49,188 nt of DNA from Bacillota bacterium (GTDB taxonomy: Bacteria > Bacillota > Clostridia > Christensenellales > Pumilibacteraceae). Below, piece after piece: positions 34,552 through 43,395 of this stretch. Positions within the stretch are counted from its first letter, which is position 1; every line of letters starts with the position of its first letter. The stretch is from contig WRAF01000014.1 of assembly GCA_009780325.1 (NCBI GenBank), positions 1 to 49,188 on the forward strand, in the 5' to 3' direction. The notes below the pieces were generated by a model that had not been told where the DNA came from, made no database searches, and worked only from the letters and a program-made list of their open reading frames with translations. The position numbers and the translations under genes are program-made.

Positions 34552-35313
34552 ATGAAAAAAACTATTAAAAAATGTATAATGACTTAAAATTTCAAGAGCC
34601 TAAAAATATTAGCGTGAATTTTATTAGAGGTATACCATCAGGGTTTAACAGCAGACCTGTAAATCATATCCGTAATTATGAAAGACCAAATAATTATGAC
34701 AGATGGGGATACTCATATTATTATTCCGTCATATATAATAGGCAGGCGTATAACAACAATAAGAGAGCATGCATTTGATGGAGTGCATTATTCTAATAAT
34801 TTATATATACAAAGTATAGTTATACCAAACAGTATTTTAACTATATATGACAATGCTTTTAGTGGATTGATTAATTTAAACACAATTTATAGTGCAGGGT
34901 CAATGCCCCCACAGATTGGTATAATGACTTTTAGTGGTATGGTTTTAAGGAATGTCAGATTAAATGTGCCCACTGGGTCACGATCTAATTATTTAATGAG
35001 AGGATGGTATATTTTTAGTGATATTCGTGAGAGGTCTGATTTTTTAACATGGAGTCAAGCTCTTGTTGTTAATTTTGATGCGCAGTATATAAATATAGAG
35101 GGGATAAAAACAAGGATAATAAAAGAAGGAGAGGAGTTTGGGGATTTGCCTAATTTGTATGGGATGAAGCAAGGGTATATATTTAATGGATGGTGGACAC
35201 AGCCTAATGGTGAGGGGGTGAGAGTATGGAATCATCATATAGCGGGAGAGGCTGGGGAGATTATGCTGTATGCAAGATGGGATGTTAGAAGACCTGGTAT
35301 AAGACCTATTTAG
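34552..35313 (+). pseudogene. Broken BspA-LRR/InlB-repeat surface protein
   Basis: GGAGGG precedes an ATG at 34552, but the frame (MKKTIKKCIMT) stops after 11 codons. Coding then continues in the frame from 34572 and, after about 34690, in the frame of 34678-35313. The last part has BspA-type leucine-rich repeats (IGRRITTIREHAFDGV, then IVIPNSILTIYDNAFSGL) and one InlB/Listeria-Bacteroides repeat (GYIFNGWWTQPNGEG, IMLYARW). At least two frame breaks argue for decay. It ends about 85 bp before pheT. Confidence 0.7.
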
Positions 35314-35348
35314 TGAGGATAGCGCAATAAATCTTTGATAAAAAATGA

Positions 35349-35378
35349 TTGACAAGTTTTATAGTTTTATATTATAGT
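35349..35378 (+). promoter_or_regulatory. Own promoter of pheT
   Basis: TTGACA (35349-35354) and TATAGT (35373-35378) are 18 bp apart, 20 bp before the pheT ATG, which also has a GAGGAG ribosome site. pheT therefore need not depend on pheS transcription. Confidence 0.65.
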
Positions 35379-35398
35379 TAATTGAGGAGTCAAGAAAA

Positions 35399-37750
35399 AT
35401 GAAAATTTTATTAAAATGGATAAATGAATATGTCAAAATTGATGATTTATCAGTCAAGCAAGTTGTTGATACTTTTTTGAATATTGGTTTTGAGGTTGAA
35501 GAAATTAGGTATTTAGGAAAAGGTTTAGAAAAGGTGGTTGTGGGTGAGATTCTTGATATAGAAAAGCATCCTAATGCGGATAAGCTGAAGGTGTGCAAAG
35601 TTAATATAGGTAGTGAGAAATTAAAGATTATCACTGCTGCGACTAATGTTTATGAGGATATGCTTTTTCCGTTAGCTTTGGACGGGGCGGATTTACCTTG
35701 TGGAATGAATATTAAGAATGGGGAGATAAGGGGGGTAGAGAGTCAGGGAATGATGTGCAGTTTTGAGGAGTTATGTATTAATAATGATGTTTTGGATGGT
35801 TGTGAGGTTGACGGGATATTAGATTTAAAGGGCAGCGGAGCAGAAGCAGGAGATAGACTTGATAAGGTGTTAGGTTTAGATGATTATTTATTTGATGTGG
35901 CAGTTACGGCAAATAGACCTGATTGTAACAGTATTTATGGTCTGGCAAGAGAGTTGGCGACGGCGCTTAACCGCAAACTTAAAGAATTAAAACTGACATT
36001 TAGGGTGAATAAAAGTGGGCGTAAGGTTGATGTAAAGATTGCAGATGAAGCAGTTTGTCCGCTGTATATGGCTACGAGTGTTGTAGATGTAAAGATAAAA
36101 AAATCTTCTCAAAAAATTAGAAGAAGGCTGTTTAATTTAGGGCATAAATCAATTAATAATGTGGTAGATTTGACTAATTATGTATTGCTAGAAGTAGGGC
36201 AGCCGCAACATGCATTTGATGCGGACAAACTGAATGGGAGTGAAATATTTGTTAGAGATGGAATTATGGGTGAAGATATGATTGGATTAGATGGAAAAAA
36301 TTATAAATTAGATGAAAAGCATTTGTTAATTTGTGACAATGTAAATGTTTTGGCGATTGCTGGGGCTATAGGCGGGCAAGATAGTGCTATTAGTTATGCT
36401 ACTAAGAATATTGTTTTAGAATCAGCAAGGTTTTCTAGGGCAAGAGTAAGAACTAGTGCTAGGGATTTAAATATTTCTACTGATTCATCAAAACGTTTTG
36501 AAAAGGGAGTAGATTTTGATAGTGTGGATGTGGGCAGAAAAAGATTTTTAAATTTAATTGATGCGCAAAAAATTGGGACTATTATTGAAAACAAGACTCA
36601 AAATAAATTTAAGCAAAAACAGATTAAACTTGAAGTTGATAAAATTAATGCGCTTTTAGGAATCAATGTACCGACTAATTTTATTGCTAGGACACTTGGA
36701 TTTTTAGGATTTGAAGTTAACTTAGAAAAGAAATTTATTAATATACCGCTTTTTAGAGAAGATGTTGATAATTTTGCTGATATTGCTGAAGAGGTGATTA
36801 GGTTTTATGGTTATGATAAATTAAATGAGGATAGTATCACTGCACTTCCGATGACTAGGGGAGGAATCACTAAACATAAAGAGCGTCTTAATAAAATTGA
36901 AGATTTATTAAATGCATTTGGTGCATATGGGATTAAAAATTTTTCTTTTGTGTCACCTGATATGAGTCTTGTTGATAAAAAAACATGCTTGAAAATTATT
37001 AATCCTTTAAGTGAAGATTATTCACTTATGAGAGGTGAGTTGGTTTCAAGTGTATTAAAAACTGTAAAATTAAATTTGGCAAAAGGGAATAATTGTTTCA
37101 GAATTTATGAGATAGATAATATTTTCGTTAAAAATAAAAAGGCTATGTCAGATATAGTGTTGCCATTAGAGCAAAAGTCTTTATGTTTAGTGATGGCAGG
37201 AGAACATGAAGATTTTTATAAATTAAAGGATTTGGTTGGCAGGATAGTCGGAGAACATGAAATTAAAAGGAGTGAGGATAAATTTTTACATCCAGGAATA
37301 AGTGCAGAAATAATTTTAGACGGACAAAGAATAGGATCTTATGGAAAAATTCATCCTAGCATGCTAGATGAAAGCATATATATTTTGCAAGTTAATTTAG
37401 AGCCAATTTTAAAAAAGGAAGAAGAGACTATTGTTTTTAAGGCTTTAGCACGCTATCCTAGTGTTGTTAGGGATATTGCTTTGATATTTGATGAAGAAAC
37501 AACAATTGGTGAGATTGAAGGGCAAATTTATGCGTGTGCTATTTCAATGTGCAGTCAGTATGATATATTGAAGAAAGTTGAATTGGTTGATATTTATCAA
37601 GGTGGTCAGATTGAAAAAGGCAAGAAGAGTGCAGCATTTAGACTTTATTTATTGGATGAAACAAAGACATTGATTGATGAAGTGATTAATGGGTTTATGA
37701 ATACAGTTATTAAACATTTGACGGATAAATTTAATGCAAAACTTAGATAA
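35399..37750 (+). CDS. pheT: Phenylalanyl-tRNA synthetase beta subunit
   Basis: PheT is the 783-residue editing and tRNA-binding partner of PheS. In order: an N-terminal tRNA-binding OB fold (VVGEILDIEKHPNADKLKV), the B3/B4 editing domain (FDVAVTANRPDCNSIYGLARE), B5 (FAIIAEEVIRFYGYD-like segment with EEVIRFYGYDKL), the inactive synthetase-like core, and the C-terminal anticodon-binding ferredoxin fold (ARYPSVVRDIALIFDE). The length is normal. Its end overlaps mutS2 by 17 bases. Confidence 0.96.
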   Translation: MKILLKWINEYVKIDDLSVKQVVDTFLNIGFEVEEIRYLGKGLEKVVVGEILDIEKHPNADKLKVCKVNIGSEKLKIITAATNVYEDMLFPLALDGADLPCGMNIKNGEIRGVESQGMMCSFEELCINNDVLDGCEVDGILDLKGSGAEAGDRLDKVLGLDDYLFDVAVTANRPDCNSIYGLARELATALNRKLKELKLTFRVNKSGRKVDVKIADEAVCPLYMATSVVDVKIKKSSQKIRRRLFNLGHKSINNVVDLTNYVLLEVGQPQHAFDADKLNGSEIFVRDGIMGEDMIGLDGKNYKLDEKHLLICDNVNVLAIAGAIGGQDSAISYATKNIVLESARFSRARVRTSARDLNISTDSSKRFEKGVDFDSVDVGRKRFLNLIDAQKIGTIIENKTQNKFKQKQIKLEVDKINALLGINVPTNFIARTLGFLGFEVNLEKKFINIPLFREDVDNFADIAEEVIRFYGYDKLNEDSITALPMTRGGITKHKERLNKIEDLLNAFGAYGIKNFSFVSPDMSLVDKKTCLKIINPLSEDYSLMRGELVSSVLKTVKLNLAKGNNCFRIYEIDNIFVKNKKAMSDIVLPLEQKSLCLVMAGEHEDFYKLKDLVGRIVGEHEIKRSEDKFLHPGISAEIILDGQRIGSYGKIHPSMLDESIYILQVNLEPILKKEEETIVFKALARYPSVVRDIALIFDEETTIGEIEGQIYACAISMCSQYDILKKVELVDIYQGGQIEKGKKSAAFRLYLLDETKTLIDEVINGFMNTVIKHLTDKFNAKLR

Positions 37751-40148
37751 TATAGCTGTTATGCGTGATAGAATATCTATAAAAACACTTAAAACGTTGG
37801 AATTTGATAAGATTTTAAAGCTTGTTACACAGTATAGTGTATCGGAAGTCTGTTTTGACAATCTGTTAAAAATTGAGCCGTCGACTGATATAAATGAAGC
37901 TAAGGCAAATCTTGCACTAACAAAGGAAGCATATTTAATTTATCATAAATATAATGCTAAGGTATTGCAAAGTTATGATGATATCACAGACATTTTAGAA
38001 AAATCTAAGGTATTGTCTATTTTGCAACTTCATCAGCTTAAGTCCGTTGCTAAAACTATTGCTGCTGCTGTTTATTTAAAAAATACAGTGCTAAAAATGC
38101 TTGATGATATAGTGTTGTTTAAAGGAATGCTGGCAAGTATTAATCCTGATACCTCATTGCAATTTGATATTGATAAAATCATAATAGGGGATAATGAAAT
38201 ATCTGATGATGCAAGCCCTGCTTTAAAGGATATTAGGAAAAAATTAAACCAAGCTAGTTCTAAATTAAAAGATAAGTTGGCTAATTATTCAAAAAATAAT
38301 GAAATATCAAAATATTTACAGGATAATATTGTCACCATAAGAGATGGAAGATATGTGCTGCCTGTTAAATCAGAGTATAGACATCAAGTGCAAGGATTAA
38401 TTCATGATAGGTCTGGAACGGGATCTACATTATTTATAGAGCCATTTATAGTAGTTGAAATGAATAATGAAATAAAGTCATTAAAAATTGATGAGTTAAT
38501 TGAGATTGAGAGAATATTAAAAGAATTGTCTTTAAGAGTAAAAAATACAGCAGAAAGCACGCTGGAATGTCAAAAAATACTTATTATGTGTGATGTAGTA
38601 TTGTCAAAAATGCATTTTTGTGTTAGCTTTAATTGCAATGAACCTAAAATTAATACAGTGGGTTTTGTTAATTTAATTGAATCTAGACATCCGCTGATTG
38701 CAAAAGACAAAATTGTGCCTGTATCAATTTCAGTGGGCAGTGATTATAAAATTTTAGCAATTACGGGTCCAAATACTGGTGGAAAAACTGTTGCATTAAA
38801 AACAGTAGGACTATTTTGCATAATGGCAGCTGCAGGTTTTTTTATTCCTGCAAATGAAGGCAGTGAGGTTTCTATTTTTTCTAATATTTTTGCAGACATC
38901 GGTGATGAGCAAAGCATAGCAAATTCACTTAGCACTTTTTCATCTCACATGTCAAATATTGCAAAAATTACTAATTCTGTCACACATAATTCATTAGTTT
39001 TGTTTGATGAATTGGGTTCTGGTACTGACCCTATAGAAGGAGCGGCTTTGGCGCTAGGGATATTGAAATTTTTAGAGAAAATTGGTTGTACTGGTTTGAT
39101 TACTACACATTATCCTCAAATTAAAGAATATGCTTTGCGTTCTAAAAATTTAATGAATGCATGTATGCAGTTTGATGAGCAAAAATTATTGCCTACTTAT
39201 AAGTTGCTTTTGGGACTTCCTGGGGCATCTAATGCTTTGAAAATAGCATCAAAGCTAGGTTTAAAGAAAGATATTTTGGATATGGCATATGAGGTGTTGC
39301 CTAAACAAAATATTGAATTTGAAAAGGTATTAAATGAAGCGGAGGCGGCAAAGAGAGATGCATTAAATGAGTTTGAGAAATTTAAAATAGAAAAGATAAG
39401 GTTAGAAAAAATTAGACTGGAGTTATCACTTGAAAAAGAAAAATTGAATAAAAAATTAGAATCATTGAATATAAATGCTAGAGCAGAGACTGCAAGGTTG
39501 GTAGAAAATAGAATAGATGAAGCGGACGAATTGATGGAGAGTTTAAAAGAGAGGATTAGGGCGGCGGAAGAAAAAGATTTAGAGATAGTACTTTTTGAGA
39601 TTAGAAAAACTAAAAATAAACTAGAGGAGATAAAATATCAGAACTTGAATAGTGAGCAAAATTCAAATCAGTTACATCAGCCGATTAATGCTGCTAAATT
39701 AAAAAAAGGTGATGAGGTTTTTATTAAGTCTTTGGAAGTTGTGGGAAGAGTATTAGAAATTTTTAGTGCAAAAAAAGAAGCTAAAGTGCAGGCTGGTGCG
39801 GCGGCGATGATAGTCAAATTTAAAAACTTGGCAAGTCCTATTAAGCAAGAGCAAAAAAAGAGCGCTTATAAAATTAAGCAAGATATAGAAGGAAATTCTT
39901 CCCTTTACACTAGAGAGATTAGGCTATTAGGTTTGACAGTGGCTGAAGCGATGATGATTATTGAGCAGGAGATTGAAGGGAGCATTTTTAATGGTGAGAC
40001 TAAATTAAGATTGGTGCATGGCAAGGGGACGGGGGCATTAAAAAATGGGATTTGGGCGCAGTTAAAAGGCGATAAGCGCATCAAAAAATTTGGATATGCG
40101 GCATATGGTGAAGGTGATAGCGGTGTGACTGTGCTAGAATTTAAGTAA
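37734..40148 (+). CDS. mutS2: MutS2 family ATPase/endonuclease
   Basis: MutS2 acts on recombination intermediates and, in Bacillus, on collided ribosomes. The 804-residue protein has a core/clamp region (LEFDKILKLVTQYSV, RDGRYVLPVKSEY, HDRSGTGSTLFIEP), the ATPase with Walker A GPNTGGKTV and LFDELGSGTDPIEG, a coiled coil (about 520-640) and a C-terminal Smr nuclease domain (LRLVHGKGTGALKNGIW). The first ATG (37734) is inside pheT; ATG 37761 is an alternative start. No strong ribosome site at either, so coupling to pheT is likely. Confidence 0.94.
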   Translation: MQNLDNIAVMRDRISIKTLKTLEFDKILKLVTQYSVSEVCFDNLLKIEPSTDINEAKANLALTKEAYLIYHKYNAKVLQSYDDITDILEKSKVLSILQLHQLKSVAKTIAAAVYLKNTVLKMLDDIVLFKGMLASINPDTSLQFDIDKIIIGDNEISDDASPALKDIRKKLNQASSKLKDKLANYSKNNEISKYLQDNIVTIRDGRYVLPVKSEYRHQVQGLIHDRSGTGSTLFIEPFIVVEMNNEIKSLKIDELIEIERILKELSLRVKNTAESTLECQKILIMCDVVLSKMHFCVSFNCNEPKINTVGFVNLIESRHPLIAKDKIVPVSISVGSDYKILAITGPNTGGKTVALKTVGLFCIMAAAGFFIPANEGSEVSIFSNIFADIGDEQSIANSLSTFSSHMSNIAKITNSVTHNSLVLFDELGSGTDPIEGAALALGILKFLEKIGCTGLITTHYPQIKEYALRSKNLMNACMQFDEQKLLPTYKLLLGLPGASNALKIASKLGLKKDILDMAYEVLPKQNIEFEKVLNEAEAAKRDALNEFEKFKIEKIRLEKIRLELSLEKEKLNKKLESLNINARAETARLVENRIDEADELMESLKERIRAAEEKDLEIVLFEIRKTKNKLEEIKYQNLNSEQNSNQLHQPINAAKLKKGDEVFIKSLEVVGRVLEIFSAKKEAKVQAGAAAMIVKFKNLASPIKQEQKKSAYKIKQDIEGNSSLYTREIRLLGLTVAEAMMIIEQEIEGSIFNGETKLRLVHGKGTGALKNGIWAQLKGDKRIKKFGYAAYGEGDSGVTVLEFK

Positions 40149-40333
40149 ATTATTATTGGTATTAAATTAAGGAGACATTGCATTTTAAGTGAAAAATAAG
40201 CTTGCTTTAAGGGCTATGATGCTTGGCGTAGGCTGATACTTGCTATTTATTCAGTTTATAATGGTGGTTGTGTCCGAAATTATTATTTATATAAAAAGAA
40301 AAAAGGGTGATATAAATATAGATCAGGAGATAA

Positions 40334-41281
40334 ATGCAAAAACCTAACTCAAAATTATTAATAATTACAGGACCAACTGGGATTGGAAAGAGCAGTCTTT
40401 CTGTAGATTTAGCGATGCAGTTTAATGGTGAGATAATTAGCTCGGATTCAATGCAAGTTTATAAAGGACTTGATATTGGTACAGGGAAAATTAAAGAGCT
40501 AGAAATGAGGGGAGTGGCTCATCATATGCTGGATATTGTTGGTTTAGATGAAGAATATTCTGTCGGGAAATATAAAAATGCAGCTGAGAAGATTATTGAT
40601 GATATTAACAGCAGAGGAAAATTACCTATTACTGCAGGGGGAACGGGGCTTTATATAGAGGCGCTTATTAATGGCCTGGAATTTGGCGGGGTGGTGGGTA
40701 GTGAGAAACTACGGGCTGAATTGAGTATATTGCCTAAAGAAGAATTGTATGAGAAACTTAAAAATATTGATGAAAAAGCATGTGAAAAGATTAGTATAAA
40801 TGATACTAAGAGAGTAATAAGGGCGCTGGAAATTTTTTATTTGACGGGTAAAAGAAAGTCTGATTTAGAGCTAGAAGAGCGCCAAAGATTGAGTGTGGCA
40901 CAGTCTAGGTATGATTATTTGTGTGTCGTACTGACAAAAGATAGGGACAAGTTATATAAAGGGATTAATGATAGGGTGGACGGGATGATAAAGGATGGTT
41001 TAATTGAAGAGGCGGGAGAGTTATATGAAAGGTATATGGGAGTGGATGCACAGTTTAAAACAGCGATTGGATATAAAGAGTTATTTGAGTATTTTAAAGG
41101 CGAAATGACGATGGATAGGGCGATTGAGGCAATTAAGCAAAATTCTAGGCGATATGCAAAAAGACAGATTACATTTTTTAAACATATGAGGATAGATAAG
41201 GTTTTTGTGGATGTTGGTGAGAGTGGGGCAATTAATAGAGTTATGGATTTGGTTAATGAAAAATTATCATTGTTTAATTAG
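40334..41281 (+). CDS. miaA: tRNA dimethylallyltransferase (MiaA)
   Basis: MiaA adds the isopentenyl group to A37 of tRNAs reading UNN codons. The 315 residues show the P-loop GPTGIGKSS, SSDSMQVYKGLDIGTGK, GGTGLYIEALI and the C-terminal QNSRRYAKRQITFFK. CAGGAG precedes the ATG. It follows mutS2 after 185 bp that hold no recognisable gene. Confidence 0.96.
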   Translation: MQKPNSKLLIITGPTGIGKSSLSVDLAMQFNGEIISSDSMQVYKGLDIGTGKIKELEMRGVAHHMLDIVGLDEEYSVGKYKNAAEKIIDDINSRGKLPITAGGTGLYIEALINGLEFGGVVGSEKLRAELSILPKEELYEKLKNIDEKACEKISINDTKRVIRALEIFYLTGKRKSDLELEERQRLSVAQSRYDYLCVVLTKDRDKLYKGINDRVDGMIKDGLIEEAGELYERYMGVDAQFKTAIGYKELFEYFKGEMTMDRAIEAIKQNSRRYAKRQITFFKHMRIDKVFVDVGESGAINRVMDLVNEKLSLFN

Positions 41282-41393
41282 TATATGGTATATTGCTGTA
41301 GTGTTTTACATTGAAATAAACGATTTTTGCTTTATGTAATTTATTATTTCTTTCCCAATATATCAGACAAATTGAACTGCTGCATATAATGCA

Positions 41394-41678
41394 GTGGCAA
41401 ATTTCATCACCAATACTGTTCCAGATTTCTTTGCAAATACTGTTTGGGACAAAGGTTTACGAGTTTTCTTTGTTGATTGGATTTGGCATGGTTTTCTAGA
41501 GGGTGGATGGGATTATCCTCGGGAGCAGGGGACAATTGGTGCGACAGGGTCTATTTTAATGTTTTTTCGGGGACCTGCCAACCCACTATTATATGTTGTT
41601 GGGGGATTAATATGGCTCTTGAATTGGAGCAGAAATAGAAATCCGATAATTATTGCGGAAGCACCTGGGGTTAATTGA
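41394..41678 (+). CDS. Small hydrophobic hypothetical protein
   Basis: A 94-residue frame beginning at GTG with no ribosome site; an in-frame stop lies seven codons upstream. It is rich in Trp, Phe and Gly (WDKGLRVFFVDWIWHGFLEGG) and has one likely membrane segment near ANPLLYVVGGLIWLL. I do not recognise it. It may be the tail of a truncated gene or a small protein paired with the one at 41689, ten bases downstream. Confidence 0.4.
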   Translation: MANFITNTVPDFFANTVWDKGLRVFFVDWIWHGFLEGGWDYPREQGTIGATGSILMFFRGPANPLLYVVGGLIWLLNWSRNRNPIIIAEAPGVN

Positions 41679-41688
41679 AGGAGAATAT

Positions 41689-41955
41689 ATGCAAAACAAA
41701 CAGCAACTGACAATTGCAATTATTTGTATTTTTCTAGCATTTTTAGCTATCGCCAGTATGTTTATTCCAGACAACGAGGTGGGCGATGTATTAGAAATTA
41801 TTCATTGGATTATTATTGCGCTTTCTGTAGCAGCAATGTCTCTAATTATTTTTATCGGCTTTGTTAAACGCACCAAAAATAAACAAAAATATAAAAAAGA
41901 ACAAACCAAACTTAAAAAGCAAAAAAATCAAGATGACCCTTATTGCAAATTTTGA
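41689..41955 (+). CDS. Small two-helix membrane protein, unknown
   Basis: GAAGGAG lies before the ATG at 41689. The 88-residue product has two hydrophobic helices (about 7-24 and 36-58) and a very basic, Lys/Gln-rich C-terminal tail (KRTKNKQKYKKEQTKLKKQK). The longer frame from 41653 lacks a ribosome site. Function unknown. Confidence 0.6.
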   Translation: MQNKQQLTIAIICIFLAFLAIASMFIPDNEVGDVLEIIHWIIIALSVAAMSLIIFIGFVKRTKNKQKYKKEQTKLKKQKNQDDPYCKF

Positions 41956-41998
41956 ACAAAATGGAAAATACTGATGAAAATCCTCCTGAATAATTTCC

Positions 41999-42041
41999 AC
42001 AAAAGCCTCATTGTTGCTTGACAGTGATGGGGCGCTTTTGT
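41999..42041 (+). terminator. Probable terminator after the small membrane protein
   Basis: acaaaagcctcat pairs imperfectly with atggggcgcttttgt across a 15-nt loop; only a short T-rich tail follows. Confidence 0.5.
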
Positions 42042-42185
42042 ATTACTTATTCCAAAAGTTGGGTGGATAATTAGCAGTGTTGCAAAATTAATTTTAATAC
42101 TTTACTATCTGAATCCGAATCATGCTTAAGATATACTGTTTTTTGCTTATATTCATAGTGTAATAAATTATAAGGAATTAATATT

Positions 42186-42491
42186 ATGGTTAATAAAAAT
42201 AAAAAAGTGTACAATTCTATTATAATGGCATTGAGAATATGTGCAATTATACGCTATATCAGACCTCCAAAAGACATTATTATAGGCAGTGTAAAAAACA
42301 AAAGAAGAATAATGATGTCGCAAAGAGTAATGTTTCCTGAATGTTATGTAACCATAGAAACAAAAGAGCTAATGGTGTCGCAAAAAATTTACGAGTTGTT
42401 ATCTGTAGGAGATTATATTTCGGCAGCATATCGCAAAGATTTAATGAACTACTTTTGTTATGTAGACCACATAGATGACGATGAGAAATAA
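42186..42491 (+). CDS. Small hypothetical protein
   Basis: A 101-residue ORF with AAGGA about 10 bp upstream. It has a basic N-terminus and a segment ECYVTIETKELMVSQKIYEL with LLSVGDYISAAYR, a pattern (short beta strands, then Y-x2-L-x2-GD) that resembles small barrel domains such as DUF2500. That comparison is weak. The stretch 42492-42693 that follows shows nothing I can name. Confidence 0.5.
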   Translation: MVNKNKKVYNSIIMALRICAIIRYIRPPKDIIIGSVKNKRRIMMSQRVMFPECYVTIETKELMVSQKIYELLSVGDYISAAYRKDLMNYFCYVDHIDDDEK

Positions 42492-42693
42492 ATCATCCGA
42501 TTATTTACAGCAATAAGTTGTTTTTTACTTTTAAATTTCATATTATTTTTTTCAAATTTGTTATTGTAATTATATTTTGAAAAGATAGTTTGATTCTTGG
42601 ATCTTAGATTCAACAGTTGTTTTGCTGCGAATAAAAATCAAATTCTATAGCAAAAACTCCAAATATAGTTTATAATATAAAGACGGCAATAAA

Positions 42694-42746
42694 GAAAAAA
42701 ATCACTCTAGGCAGGAAGTCTTAAATGACTTTCAGAGTGATTTTTT
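42694..42746 (-). terminator. Terminator of the Gln-Lys tRNA operon
   Basis: The stem aaaaaaatcactct/agagtgatttttt is symmetric in A and T runs, so it can end transcription on both strands. On the minus strand it lies 21 bp after tRNA-Lys. Confidence 0.8.
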
Positions 42747-42767
42747 CGTGTTCGGATACGAACATAT

Positions 42768-42843
42768 TGGTGATCCACCCGCGACTCGAACGCGGGACGC
42801 CTTGATTAAAAGTCAAGTGCTCTACCAACTGAGCTAGTGGACC
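42768..42843 (-). tRNA. tRNA-Lys (UUU anticodon)
   Basis: A 76-nt tRNA. The acceptor GGTCCAC pairs with GTGGATC (one G-T pair), discriminator A and encoded CCA. The anticodon arm CTTGACTTTTAATCAAG gives TTT. D-arm and T-arm (GTTCGAGTC) are standard. Confidence 0.96.
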
Positions 42844-42881
42844 ATGTGATGATTTTTCAGTGTTGTACAAGATGAATAAGA

Positions 42882-42956
42882 TGGCAGGGGTGCAAGGATT
42901 TGAACCTTGGAATGCTGGAATCAAAATCCAGTGCCTTACCGCTTGGCGACACCCCT
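42882..42956 (-). tRNA. tRNA-Gln (UUG anticodon)
   Basis: A 75-nt tRNA with acceptor AGGGGTG/CACCCCT, discriminator G and encoded CCA. The anticodon arm CTGGATTTTGATTCCAG gives TTG. The A1-U72 pair and G73 are usual identity elements of tRNA-Gln. It is 38 bp upstream of tRNA-Lys. Confidence 0.95.
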
Positions 42957-43170
42957 ATGATGTTGACAACAGGTACTAGTATATTAAATACAATAAAGCT
43001 TGTCAAGTAAAAAATATGCTTAATGTGTGTTTTTATCAAATTCATAAAAATTTTTTTGATTCTGAACTTGATGGACGGATGCTGCTTTAGGACATTTATA
43101 GTGTTAATAATATTGAAAAGGGGCTATGTATTGTGGAATGGCTATAGATTTAGATAGAAAATTGTGCTAT

Positions 43171-43297
43171 AAAGATGGGATTCTTCGCTTTGCTTAGAAT
43201 GATAAATAAATATGTAAGATAAACTGCACAAACATTGCAATAAAGTCTAACAACTAAAAATTATGTCATTCTGAGCAAAGCGAAGAATCCCATCTTT
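43171..43297. repeat. 127-bp element with 32-bp terminal inverted repeats
   Basis: aaagatgggattcttcgctt at 43171-43202 is mirrored at 43266-43297 (ending gaagaatcccatcttt) with 31 of 32 bases matching. The core sequence gtcattctgagcaaagcgaa is a repeat type I recall as widespread in bacterial genomes. There is no ORF inside. It occupies most of the gene-free interval 42957-43395 and looks like a MITE or hairpin repeat. Confidence 0.75.
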
Positions 43298-43395
43298 AGA
43301 AAAAGCAGAATAGAAAGTATAAAATAGCAGCTAAAGAAAACTTATCAAAAAATTTTTTTCATTGATAAATTTCTTAAGCTAGCAACATATAAAAA

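Noticed and set aside
37734-37760. Certain choice of the first mutS2 ATG
   Set aside because: Neither ATG (37734 or 37761) has a clear ribosome site, so the start is left open.
40149-40333. Small gene between mutS2 and miaA
   Set aside because: Only short frames without start signals; nothing recognisable.
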